A stretch of DNA of 64,000 nt from Mesorhabditis belari (Eukaryota > Nematoda > Chromadorea > Rhabditida > Rhabditidae). The notes below the pieces were generated by a model. The model saw nothing but the letters and a program-made list of their open reading frames with translations, was not told the DNA's origin and ran no database searches. The translations under genes and the position numbers were made by a program. How positions within the stretch are numbered: the first letter of the stretch is position 1; each line of letters opens with the position of its first letter. Positions 1 through 9,715 of this stretch are shown in pieces. The stretch spans positions 1-64,000 of the forward strand of contig CAUEEP010000356.1 of assembly GCA_958450365.1 (NCBI GenBank), in the 5' to 3' direction.

Positions 1-63
1 ATACGGTTGTTAAAAATTTGGAAGACATTTATAAATTTGTTGGATAAACATTAAGATTCACAA

Positions 64-458
64 ATGCAAAAAGAGCAAAACTTTTAGTTAAACTTTTAAA
101 GTTTGCCGAAATAAACAATTCAGGGTACTTTTTTACTTCGTTAGCAAAAATTAAAAAAGTGATATTCATTTTTCCTTCTTTTAAGGCTTCGCGGATTCAA
201 CGCCAAACAACTAGACAACCTTCCTGCCTTCTTGCCTACAACCTTCTTCTACAACTTTTGGATGCAAGTGAAACGAAGATTATTCATTGGAATAAGTATA
301 TTATTGAGCTTCAAGATATTATTTTGCTTGTTAAATTAATAAATTTGCATTTAAAGCAGTCAGAAATTTTGCCTTATGATGTTTGGGGGGACAAAGTAAA
401 AAGTACCCGATTCAGAACGCTTGTTAGAGTCAAAGCTCTCGTAAACTTCAAACTTTAA
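64..458 (+). other. Open reading stretch, possible gene or element fragment
   Basis: One frame stays open for about 130 codons and ends at a TAA near 458; the first ATG inside it is at 159. The translation is Leu/Ile/Lys-rich with no domain I recognise. Base composition matches the surrounding AT-rich DNA, and no clear splice sites define an exon. It could be the 3' exon of a gene beginning left of the window, an old transposon ORF, or chance. Confidence 0.15.
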
Positions 459-800
459 AGAAACTTTGTCTAATCAAAAAAAAATTCTTACCTGTAGAGA
501 GCCCATGTCGATCCTTGTTAACCGTTTGAGCCAAAGAAACGATGCCAAAAAAGAAACTTGTTCATTGATATTAAAAAAAAAAAACGGTTGAAAACATAAA
601 AAATGGAAAACCTTTATCAAACCAACGCAAGAAACGTTCTAGCGATGTGCATGAAAGTTTTTAAAGTTTAAGATAATACCTAACTGTGGCTACTGGCTAC
701 TGGCTACTGGCTACTGGCTAACTATTGGTTAAGAATCTAATAAACCTCGAGAGCCATAGCGAAATTTGGAAAATTAGAATCAAAAGTAACGTGAAAAGAT
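459..800. other. Intergenic AT-rich sequence
   Basis: No gene seen. At about 688-722 there are five copies of a 7-bp unit, CTACTGG. The rest is unstructured AT-rich sequence with A and T runs. Confidence 0.5.
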
Positions 801-811
801 TTCAAAATAAG

Positions 812-1195
812 GGGAGTGGGACAAATGCGACCTTTCTTGCTGGAAAGACCTTAGGAAAGTCGTAGAGCTTCAAAAATGTTTTCATAGAAGGGTATCGTAT
901 ACGTAGATTCCGATAATTTCCCGACAAATCAGACCTCGCTGACACGTCAAATTTGGGCTAAAGGGCAAAAACTGCGGAAAAGCGTTCGGTTGCGTAGTTT
1001 TTTGCTTTTTAGCTCAAATTTAACGTGTCAGCGAGGTCTACTTGTTTTTGATTTGTCGAAATTCGGAATCTACGCATACGATTTCTGCAGTATGGAAACA
1101 TTTTCGAAGCTCTACGACCTTCCTAAGCCTTTCCAGCAAAAAAAGGTGCGCAAATGTCCAGGTGCGCAAAAAAAGGTCGCATTTATCCCACCCCC
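812..1195. mobile_element. Foldback MITE, GGGAGTGGGACAAATG family, copy 1
   Basis: The left end GGGAGTGGGACAAATGCGAC is matched in inverted orientation at the right end (about 1174-1195). The arms continue inward through a shared sequence containing the GACCTCGCTGACACGT complement, so nearly the whole element folds on itself around 970. The right arm carries an extra stretch with two GTGCGCAAA motifs missing from the left arm. The 9-bp repeat CAAAATAAG flanks it exactly at 803-811 and 1196-1204, a likely target site duplication. No coding capacity. Related copies lie at 31108-31593 and 55094-55501. Confidence 0.85.
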
Positions 1196-1204
1196 CAAAA
1201 TAAG

Positions 1205-2522
1205 CAATTTTTTGGAAACTAGTGCATTTAGAAAAGAGAAAACGGCAATTTGTCGATGATTTCAAGATATTCAGTTGTAAATTGGGTATATAAGCTCGGA
1301 GCGGTGTTTTAACGACTTGACGGTTAAATTTGAACTTTTCGAGTAATTTTTAAAACTTCTTGCATAAAAGAAATGCACAAATTCGGTGGGAGAAGGTAAC
1401 AAATTAGCACTTTGTAGCTGTTTTGAAATCCCGCAAGCAATAGATATCGAAAAGACATTTTTGAGTCAAACTTTGCCACAAGCAGTAATAATTTCTTTGG
1501 TCCTGAATCACCCTTTGGCAAAGTGTTCAGAAAACCAGAAAACGCTCTTTTCCTCATTGTGACTAATCAAAAGAACATTGATTTTAGTCTTTTGCATCTT
1601 CTCCTAACAAATCGACATGCAAACTTTGATCCTTGTGCTTTCTTTGGGAATTTTGATCCTTCTACTTTCTTTAGATCCTTTTAAGGTGGGTAATTTTGAA
1701 AACCATCGTGATCTATTGGTGAAATGAACGTGACCTAGGCAGGCAATTGGTGAAAAAAACTTGATCTAAAGTAATTTGGTAGTTTTTCGCACCTTTTAGA
1801 ACCCCCAACACCTTAATCGCTCAAAAACAGATCGCTCATTAGATAGCTAGCCAGTAAAGTAACCAGTATACTGTACACCGATTCCTATATGCAAATTTAG
1901 TTACAGTATGACTTCAGTTACAGTATTACTACACTTTCCGAATGCAGTTCTTTAGTTAGAATTCTATTTACGTGCGGTTTAAAGGGGCTGAGGCGAAAGC
2001 GGCGCAGCGCGCTTTCTAAAGAATGGATACGCTACCGTACCCCGCACAAAAATTCCCCTTTGCCATTCTTTTCATTTTCCATCAATTGAAATCGGGAAAT
2101 TTGTGCGGCTTTAATGTTTTTAACTTTAACTGTTTAATGGCTTTGACTTTACTGCTTTTACTGTGCTGCTTTTACTTTTATGCGCTCTTTTACTTTTAAA
2201 TTTCCTTCCCCTTCATAAAATCTATGATGTTTTTCTATCGCGTTTTTAAAGTACTCTCCCCTCGTTCGTTCCCTCCTTTTTATATTGTTCGGCCCATATT
2301 TCCTGTTTAAATTTCAAAAATGCTTTTGTTTCGTTTCTCTCGGCCCCCCTTCTACTCCATTGTCTTCGAATCTTTCTGTACGTGCCGTATAAACTTAACT
2401 TAACCAATTCCTTTTAACTTTAACCAAACTTTAACTAAAACGCAAATCTAACTAATCTGCGCGATCTTCTTGTTACTTTGTCTTGGGTTTCGTGTCAAAT
2501 TAATTTAGAGAAGGGTTGGTAA
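1205..2522. other. Intergenic, no gene recognised
   Basis: AT-rich sequence with no ORF showing coding character. A slightly GC-richer patch at about 1980-2050 (GGCTGAGGCGAAAGCGGCGC) and a C/T-rich stretch at 2150-2360 stand out, but I can assign neither. No long tandem or inverted repeat seen. Confidence 0.4.
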
Positions 2523-2531
2523 GTCTAAAGG

Positions 2532-2975
2532 GGTACTTTTCCAATATCGGGGGAGCGAAAGGAAAATCGGGGGAGCAAACTTTGGCAGCGCTACATATGT
2601 CCTATATTATACAAACTACCGCCATAAAATCCGCGAATTACCCGTTATTCTCACAATCTTTATATTAGATTACAAAAGTGACTTAAATATCTAACACCCA
2701 GCGAAATGGATCTTTTCCCTTTGAGCGGACTTTCATCGATTCGCCACAGTTGCAAATCCACGACTGGATGACTCCTTTGGTGACGAAATAATCGATTGCC
2801 GTCGATTCCTTGAACGCACAAATGTCGGAGAACCGCAACGTCGTTAAAGTTTTTAAAAAAAACGTTGCAGTTAAAATACAGTCCCGGAAATGCATTCAGG
2901 GAGCAAAATTTGCTCCCCCGATTTTCCTTTCGCTCCCCCGATAATCCTTCCGCTCCCCGATATTGGAAAAGTACC
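2532..2975. mobile_element. Foldback MITE with exact 9-bp target duplication
   Basis: Terminal inverted repeats begin GGTACTTTTCCAATATCGGG and end with the complement. Each arm then repeats a motif complementary to GCTCCCCCGATTTTCC, giving arms of about 55 bp. The flanks 2523-2531 and 2976-2984 are both GTCTAAAGG, a perfect 9-bp direct repeat. The interior is about 330 bp and contains no convincing gene. A 9-bp duplication is typical of Mutator-type transposases, so a non-autonomous MULE derivative is one reading. Confidence 0.85.
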
Positions 2976-2984
2976 GTCTAAAGG

Positions 2985-4911
2985 TGTTAAGTAAAAAGGA
3001 GTTAGTTACTAACTCTTCTCCTAAAACAATGATAATGCATATGAAGTTCCATATGGAAATAAATCCACCATAAACATGTACATGTACATGGAGATTTAAT
3101 CCAAAGCTCTGAGATCACAGGGAACAACCAGTTTTTCATCTAAAACAGATGAAAAGATTTAAAATAAAAGCACTCACAAAAGAACAGTTCCAGTCATATC
3201 TAAAATCAACACGAAAAAAGACGCATTGGCTGAATATTTTAAAAAGAGCTTGATTTCAAGATATTCAGCTACAAAGACCATAAAGCACAAAGAGCTATAA
3301 AGATTTTATGCAGAAAGATAAAAGAAAACTTACAATACTTTCTTTAGAATACTTTTTTGAAATCAACACGAAACATGGTCTCTGGCATTTCTTTGGCTGA
3401 ATACCTTGCACTTGTGAGAATCCCAAAGATAATACTGAATCTGTCAAATGAGGAAAGCCAAGGAAAGCACAACTTGTATAGGAAAGCCAAGGAAAGCACA
3501 ACTTGTATAGGAAAGTACAAGTACGAATAATGCATAAGAGAATATTCTTTTATTAGGTAAAATAGAAAGTATTTATTAGAAAGCTGACTATTTTTCAATT
3601 AAATAAACGGACTTTTTTCGGAATTGGTTTTACAAATCTTGAATGGACCAAAAACTAAAAGCTAAAAGTTTTTGCGTTGGTAAAGTCGGCGCTTTTCTGT
3701 TTTCGTCAATTTTGACAACTTTTCTTTGCGTTCTAAAATAAAGTAAAGATAGCATTCTAGAGTAAATTAAAGATAGCATTCTACAGTAAATTAAAGATAG
3801 CATTCTACCGAAATGCCATTCAATTTCTACCGAAAAATCAAGCCATTCAATGACAATAATCAAGCTGAATGTAAAAAGCAAAACAGTTTGTAAAAAGAAA
3901 AACTTTTTGTCAAGTCAAAAGCAATCTGCAATCACTTTTTGAAATCCCAGTGACTCAGCGAAAAGGGGATCGCTCAGCTGGGTCGACCCTGGGTCTCACA
4001 GCGCGATCGTCTTCAGCACTCCTCCGCCGCGTCACGTTTCTCCAATCCTCGCCACAGCGTCGCCTCACAGTGCCTTCAATTTCTCTCTTTCTATCTCTTT
4101 CCCGGGCAGCCCGCGTCTCATAGAGCAGTGGGTGGAGGGGGACGGGGTATGGGGATCGCGATGCGCCCTCCCCCGTCTTCCCCTGGCCGGCCTCCCCCAG
4201 TGTCCCTCTTTAGCCTTGCCTCTCCCATTTCGGGGTTGCCTTCTCCTTCAGAAACCCCCAATACCATCCCAAAAGAAAAGACACACTCTCATCTATGCCC
4301 GCGCCTTTTTGTGTGCTGTGCTTCTTCTATCCGTCTTCTTTTTGACCTTTTGTGGCCAGGCGGTCTGTCTTCTTGCTTTCCTTTCTTGTTCTTGGCCTTG
4401 AACCTTGGCTTATCGATTTGCATAGAGGTTCAGCTGATCGTTTTTCTCTTGGGTTCTTCATTTCATCTATCCTGTACCTCGGTATCGATTTAGTTGATTA
4501 ACTTTAGATTTTGAGTTACTTTTCCGTCAGCCAATTCCTCTTCAGTTAGCCAATTTGCATACAGCTGATCACTTTCTAGTTTTGATGCTATTTTTAGCCT
4601 AAATCCTAGCCTAGATTTGATTTGCATATTGATTTGCATTTAAATCGATTCAAACCCCAAGCTGACAGCAATTTACACAAGATACAAAGCATCGTTTTTC
4701 AGTTTTGATTGGATTCTTATTTTCCAGCTTCTACCCTAAACCTTATCGATTTAAATATCGATCAGATTAAGATTTTAACTTGAAACTTTTTAAAATCTGA
4801 AACGATCAGCTGCATTCTCACAAATTTATGTCAGCCAGGTCAGTTCGAGGGAAAAAAAACTTATTCTAATAGATCTAGTAAATACTCTAATAGAACGTCA
4901 TGACGTCATGA
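2985..4911. other. Intergenic with short local repeats and a GC-rich patch
   Basis: Contents: a CATGTACATGTACATG palindrome near 3074; a 33-bp tandem duplication at 3453-3515 containing AGGAAAGCCAAGGAAAGC; three tandem copies of a unit containing AAATTAAAGATAGCATTC at 3735-3805; and an unusually GC-rich stretch at 3950-4300 with SmaI-like and GC motifs, which could be promoter-like. Open frames at 4128-4493 are proline/serine-rich and look like composition effects. No gene is supported. Confidence 0.4.
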
Positions 4912-5267
4912 CAAAAATCATCAAATTTGCTCAACTCTACAAAAAGTTATAACATTTTTTAAAAAAGAAATGAGAAAATTCAAAACATTCTCTATTGCAC
5001 AATTGTTTTATTCAAAAGAACAATGTAGCTATGTATCGTATTCACTCAAAACAATTAAAGAATATGCAAAATAATAGCTCAAGTGCGCGGGAGAGCCGAA
5101 CCAACAACCCGATACTTTTGCGCTGGATTGACATCGCGCGCCCACCGTTCCTTATCTCTCTAAATTCGTTTCGGCCACGGTTTCCCTTAAGTTCCTAGAG
5201 GATTTTGCGAAATTTCTTTAAAGATGTTATAACTTTTTGTAGAGTTGAGCAAATTTGATGATTTTTG
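4912..5267. mobile_element. Foldback element with 42-bp inverted ends
   Basis: The left arm 4912-4953 (starts CAAAAATCATCAAATTTGCT) and right arm 5226-5267 are near-perfect inverted repeats of about 42 bp. The roughly 270-bp interior contains, on the minus strand near 5085-5160, a tRNA-like segment with a GGTTCGGCTC B-box-like motif. No coding capacity. The left flank contains the palindrome TGACGTCATGACGTCATGA in part (4896-4911). Confidence 0.75.
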
Positions 5268-5935
5268 CATCAAAATGTTCGTAAGAGTCTTTAGAATAAA
5301 ATTATCCCTTCGTTTTTGGTTCTAGACCCTCGTTGTCGAGTTACGAGCCCCAAACTGCAGGGTACCACAAAATTTCCCATACAAAATGACCAAAAACCGC
5401 TAAAACTAAATTTTAAAAATTTCTGTTTTGGATTTGTCAGAGGGATTTGAAAAATTCCTTCAGATTCGGAATCAGCACAATTTTCCGCATCTAAAAAAGG
5501 TACTCCCAGAAAAATCCTATAGAAAACGGAATTTTTGCCTTATTTCGCGCCGATATGCTACCTTGTGATATTTTTCGTCTCTGAACTATTTTAAATCCTC
5601 AATATATAAGCTCGATCTTGTAGCTCTGTCAATTTTAAATTAGTTTTTTTTTAATGTCATATATACACGTGTCTAATTGTAGTTGTGTTTGTATATCAAT
5701 TATCTTTCTTCGTCTACGCTGTTCAATCTGTTTGCATTGTCACTTTTCCTTGTCGGATAAAGTATATATACTATGCGTAATGGAATTAATTCATAATGTA
5801 AACATAATCAATCGATTTGCATTAACTGATGATTTTAGCTGGGTTAGTTTTTAATTTACCAAATAAGTTAGTTTTCTTTTTAGATCATTTCTTTAGCCGG
5901 GTTGTTAGTTTTCCTTCTGAACCCAGGGTTCGATG
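5268..5935. other. Intergenic, no gene recognised
   Basis: AT-rich DNA. At about 5455-5500 it carries the dispersed motif GATTCGGAATCAGCA, also seen near 15940, 32980 (inverted) and 61870. A 66-codon open frame at 5654-5854 has no recognisable content. Confidence 0.35.
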
Positions 5936-5944
5936 TAGTTTAGA

Positions 5945-6372
5945 TTAGATTAAAAGATTTTGATTAGATTAGCTTTTGGTTAGATTAGCTTTTGGTTAGA
6001 TTAGCTTTTGGTTAGATTAGCTTTTGGTTAGATTAGCTTTTGGTTAGATTAGACTTTGATTAGATTAGCTTTTGGTTAGATTAGCTTTTGGTTAGATTAG
6101 ACTTTGATTAGATTAGGCTTTGATTAGATTAGGCTTTGATTAGATTAGGCTTTGATTAGATTAGGCTTTGATTAGATTAGGCTTTGATTAGATTAGCTTT
6201 TGGTTAGATTAGCTTTTTGGTTAGATTAGCTTTTGGTTAGATTAGCTTTTGATTAGATTAGCTTTTGGTTAGATTAGCTTTTGGTTAGATTAACTTTTGG
6301 TTAGATTAAATTTTGATTAGATTAGACTTTGATTAGATTAGATTTTGATTAGATTAGATTTTGATTAGATTC
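5945..6372 (+). repeat. 16-bp minisatellite
   Basis: About 26 tandem copies of a 16-bp unit, alternating between GATTAGCTTTTGGTTA and GATTAGACTTTGATTA. Variant types occur in runs, suggesting growth by local duplication. Not coding. Confidence 0.9.
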
Positions 6373-6539
6373 AACTGCTAATTGCTGATTCAACTGCTAC
6401 TCCTGGATCTCTATTCCTAGCCTAACTTATATCTAATCGCAAATTGTTTTATTTTTCATACTGTTATTTATACCAGTACCAACCTCGGGTAGCTTTATCG
6501 ATTTGCATAGTTCACTAAGCTCACCAAGTTCAACAATTT

Positions 6540-6668
6540 CAACAATTTTACTGTTTATAAGCAGTATTTTACCGTTTTTAAGCGGCATTTTACCATTTTA
6601 AGCAGTATTTTACCGTTTTTAAACAGTATTTTACCGTTTTTAAGCAGTATTTTACCGTTTTTAAGCAC
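6540..6668 (+). repeat. About 22-bp tandem repeat, six copies
   Basis: Degenerate copies of TAAGCAGTATTTTACCGTTT. The unit includes TTTTACCG, a motif resembling the ends of the TACCGTAA-type foldbacks. Confidence 0.75.
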
Positions 6669-7210
6669 CTTGATCGATACGTAGCTTAGTTTTACATCAT
6701 ACTCAACACTTTTAGACTTAACGACTCAAGTCTTTTAGACTTAAAGACTAAAGACTTTTACAATTCCACTTTCCTACAGCTACCAAAACAAATGCAAATT
6801 CGAAGGCTACGATGTCGAACCTACGAAAAACATTTATCAACCAGAGTCCAAACCATTTCAAAAACCCAATTACCTAACGATTTTCTAAAAAAATAAGCCA
6901 GTTTTTTTTTAGAAAAAAATCATCCATTTTTCATTCAATATATTTTGAGCCTTTCCTTTTCCATCTTTCTGTTGCTTTTTCCGGGTGTTTCCTCGCAGAA
7001 TTCACATATCGATTTGCATATGTTACGTCCGAAACGGAACAAGCGTCCTTTTTTGAACAGGACGTCTGATATGGAAAGAAAATTTTTGTTTAGTTTCGGA
7101 CGTTCGATCCAGAAACGGACGTTCGATAAAAAGAGCACTGAATATTTTAAAATTTGTCTTATCTTATTTTATGTTTTCTATTTTGTTTTATCGATTTTGT
7201 ATTATTTAGA

Positions 7211-7473
7211 TACCGTAAATACTGTAATAGCACCCCGCTCCCATAATGACGATGCGGGAGTGTTGCGTAGTCTAGCTTTGAACGAGCTTTTCTCGACACT
7301 GGTTTTTGCTACAATGCTCGTTTAGGTATCAAAAAAATAGCCCTGAATCTCAGCTATTTTTTGATACCAAAGACGCATTTTTTGAAAGTACGAGCGCTTT
7401 GAAAAAAAATGAAATACTAAAAACTTTTGCGACTACGCGACTGTACAAGGGTACTATTACAGTATTTACGGTA
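7211..7473. mobile_element. Foldback MITE, TACCGTAAATACTGTAATAG family, copy 1
   Basis: The ends TACCGTAAATACTGTAATAG and the inverted CTATTACAGTATTTACGGTA mark a 263-bp element. Subterminal sequence includes GTTGCGTAGTCTAGCTTTGA, and an internal inverted pair surrounds TATCAAAAAATAGC. The same parts recur at 11342-11789. Ends in TA suggest a TA target, but a duplication cannot be separated from the inverted repeat. Confidence 0.8.
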
Positions 7474-7564
7474 ATTTTAAAAGCTGTTCTTTTCATAAAT
7501 TTTCTCTTCAATTCTATGCTCTTGTAAACGCAGAGTTTCTGGGACACTTGATCGAGTTGAATGT

Positions 7565-8062
7565 TTAGAGCACCAGATAGAGCACCAGATAGAGCACCAG
7601 ATAGAGCACCAGATAGAGCACTAGATAGAGCACTAGATAGAGCACTAGATAGGGCACCAGATAGAGCAGCAGATAGAGCACTAGATAGAGCAGCAGATAG
7701 GGCACTAGATAGAGCACTAGATAGAGCAGCAGATAGAGCACTAGATAGAGCACTAGCTAGAGCACTAGATAGAGCACTAGCTAGAGCACTAGATAGAGCA
7801 CTAGATAGAGCACTAGCTAGAGCACTAGATAGAGCACTAGATAGGGCACTAGATAGAGCACTAGATAGAGCAGCAGATAGAGCACTAGATAGAGCACTAG
7901 ATAGGGCACTAGATAGAGCACTAGATAGGAGCAGCAGATAGAGCACTAGATAGAGCACTAGATAGGGCACTAGATAGAGCACTAGATAGAGCAGCAGATA
8001 GAGCACTAGATAGAGCAGCAGATAGAGCACTAGATAGAGCACCAGATAGGGCACTAGATAGC
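7565..8062 (+). repeat. 12-bp minisatellite, about 41 copies
   Basis: Tandem copies of GATAGAGCACTA with variants GATAGAGCAGCA, GCTAGAGCACTA and GATAGGGCACTA. A single-base insertion near 7928 shifts the frame. Since 12 is a multiple of 3 and the unit lacks stops in several frames, long repetitive open frames appear on both strands (minus 7350-8153, plus 7561-7941). Codon content is dictated by the repeat, so I do not call a gene. Confidence 0.95.
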
Positions 8063-8164
8063 GTGCATTTACTAGAGTTGAAAGTACATCCAATTTTTGA
8101 ATCAACTTTTTAATCAACTTTTCAATGATTTTTTCCCTGAACTTTTCAATCAACTTATCAATGA

Positions 8165-8400
8165 ACTTTTCAGAAGGAGATTTCTCTCGAGAGACGGTCG
8201 GGTGGTTGTTTGTGGTTTGCGTGCCTTCGGTGTGTCTTCAGCATCCTGGTGCCCAACCGCTCATCCCCCATTTCCGATATCAGATTGGCGGTTTGCCTCA
8301 CCGGTTCGACTGCCATTCCCTCCTCAACCACAAGGCCAGCGCTGCACGCGTCCACACGGCTCTGGGCGGCCTAAAGTTCGTTTAGCAAAAGGTTTTTGTC
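8165..8400. other. GC-richer unassigned patch with B-box-like motif
   Basis: Base composition rises sharply against both neighbours. It contains CCGGTTCGACTGCC near 8300, resembling a Pol III B box. A minus-strand open frame (8355-8170) gives a mixed-composition 61-aa peptide I do not recognise. It could be a relic of a retroelement or a tRNA-derived repeat. Confidence 0.3.
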
Positions 8401-9130
8401 GAGTTTTTGTCGAATTTGTGTTTGCTATTTTTTGATCTAGCTAAACTGAATAGCTAAACTGAATAGCTAAACCGAATAGCCAGATCATGTCGTATTTTGG
8501 GCTACGGTATAAAATTAGGGATATAAAAGGGTATAAAAGTAGTATAAAAGTAGTATAAAAGTAGTAAAAAAGAATATAAAAGTTGAATTTTTAGAGAAAA
8601 ATCTCTTTCTGATCATTATTGTTAGCAGTTTTTAGTAAACTGAACTATTCTTTGGGTATAGCAGTTTTGAGTAAACTCTATTCTGCTACCAGTAAAGCCA
8701 TTCCTTTTCTGAGAAAGGTAGAAAGTAAGATTTTGTCGATTCGAACAGAGAAAAGTTGAAGGAAATGAAAGTTTTTCGGATGAAAACAGAAAACTGATAT
8801 TTTTGTAGTTAGTGGTGATTGTTTTTATTATTTTTAAACCAGTAGATATGCTTCTAAAGGCCAGGCTAGGTCAGGGACTGACTAAAAGTCTTCCAACCGG
8901 ACTCTAGAGCCAGTTTAATCTAGTCTAAACTCCAATCGAGTCAAAACTGAATCAGTCTAGTCCAGTGGATCTACTAGATCTAATTTCTAGCGATCCCATG
9001 GACTAGCTTGGGATTTCTAGCGATCCCAAGGACTAGCTTAGGATTTCTAGCGATCCCAAGGAGTTTTAGAAGCCAACAAAACCAGCAATGACAGAAGTTA
9101 GACTCTAGCTTTGAGTAAGGCTGACGGCAC
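8401..9130. other. Intergenic with short repeats
   Basis: Holds three copies of TAGCTAAACTGAATAGC at 8438-8480, an AGTATAAAAGT repeat at 8530-8580, and three copies of a roughly 32-bp unit containing GGATTTCTAGCGATCCCAAG at 8990-9062. No gene seen. Confidence 0.45.
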
Positions 9131-9137
9131 TGGGTAC

Positions 9138-9218
9138 ATCTCGGCGTAGCTCATTGGTAGAGCGTTTCCCCCCAGTAGGCGAGAGGTCGCGGGTTCGACT
9201 CCCGCTGACTATATTTTG
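9138..9218 (+). pseudogene. tRNA-like sequence 1
   Basis: A-box TAGCTCATTGGTAGAGCG with a good GCTC/GAGC D-stem, and B-box GGTTCGACTCCCG with a good GCGGG/CCCGC T-stem. The anticodon stem does not pair well and the two sides of the acceptor stem do not match, so a tRNA-derived repeat or pseudogene is more likely than a working tRNA. A second copy lies at 9377-9475. Confidence 0.55.
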
Positions 9219-9376
9219 GATTCCTAGCCCCAACGCGGTCATTCTGACGCTAAGGTCCAACGCAAACACTTTTTCGGCAATAAACTTTGATTGTAAAAGA
9301 CAGAGAGGCTAGAAAGTCTGATGAACATCAAAATTCGTACAGTGTCTGAGTAAGGGCCTTTCCTGGGTATTGGGTA

Positions 9377-9475
9377 CATCGGCGTAGCTCATTGGTAGAG
9401 CGTTGACCCCCCAATAGGCGAGAGGTCGCGGGTTCGACTCTCGACGCGGGTTCGACTGCCGACGCTGACAAGCTT
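9377..9475 (+). pseudogene. tRNA-like sequence 2
   Basis: Second copy of the 9138-9218 sequence, with the same A box and a duplicated segment containing GCGGGTTCGACT at the 3' end, which disrupts the T-arm/acceptor geometry. The antisense strand reads as an open frame, a known artefact of tRNA sequences. Confidence 0.55.
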
Positions 9476-9715
9476 TTATAGCTAGCCCCAAAAGGATCGA
9501 TATGTTCGACTTTTAGAACGGTTTTGGTTTTAGATGGCTTTTGTGCGAATGTTTAGGTCAGAAATTGACCTTGAAACATCCAAAGTCATTCTTGGAAGAC
9601 CTTAGAACAGCCAAACAACCAAAACTGAACTGTATAAATGATCCATCAGCTTTAAATCGAAATTTAGATACTTTTTAAAAATATAACCAATTCCAGGCGG
9701 CCTCCCCTGGTGGCG

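Noticed and set aside
4128..4493. 121-codon Pro/Ser-rich plus-strand ORF as a gene
   Set aside because: GC-rich local composition with two overlapping open frames, no splice signals and no recognisable content; kept only as a possible promoter-like patch.
7350..8153. 267-codon minus-strand frame rich in Leu/Ala/Ser
   Set aside because: It runs across a 12-bp minisatellite whose unit has no stop; the translation is a trivial repeat and the opposite strand is open too.
9138..9475. Two functional tRNA genes
   Set aside because: D- and T-arms look good, but anticodon and acceptor stems do not pair and the second copy has an internal duplication; kept as tRNA-like pseudogenes.
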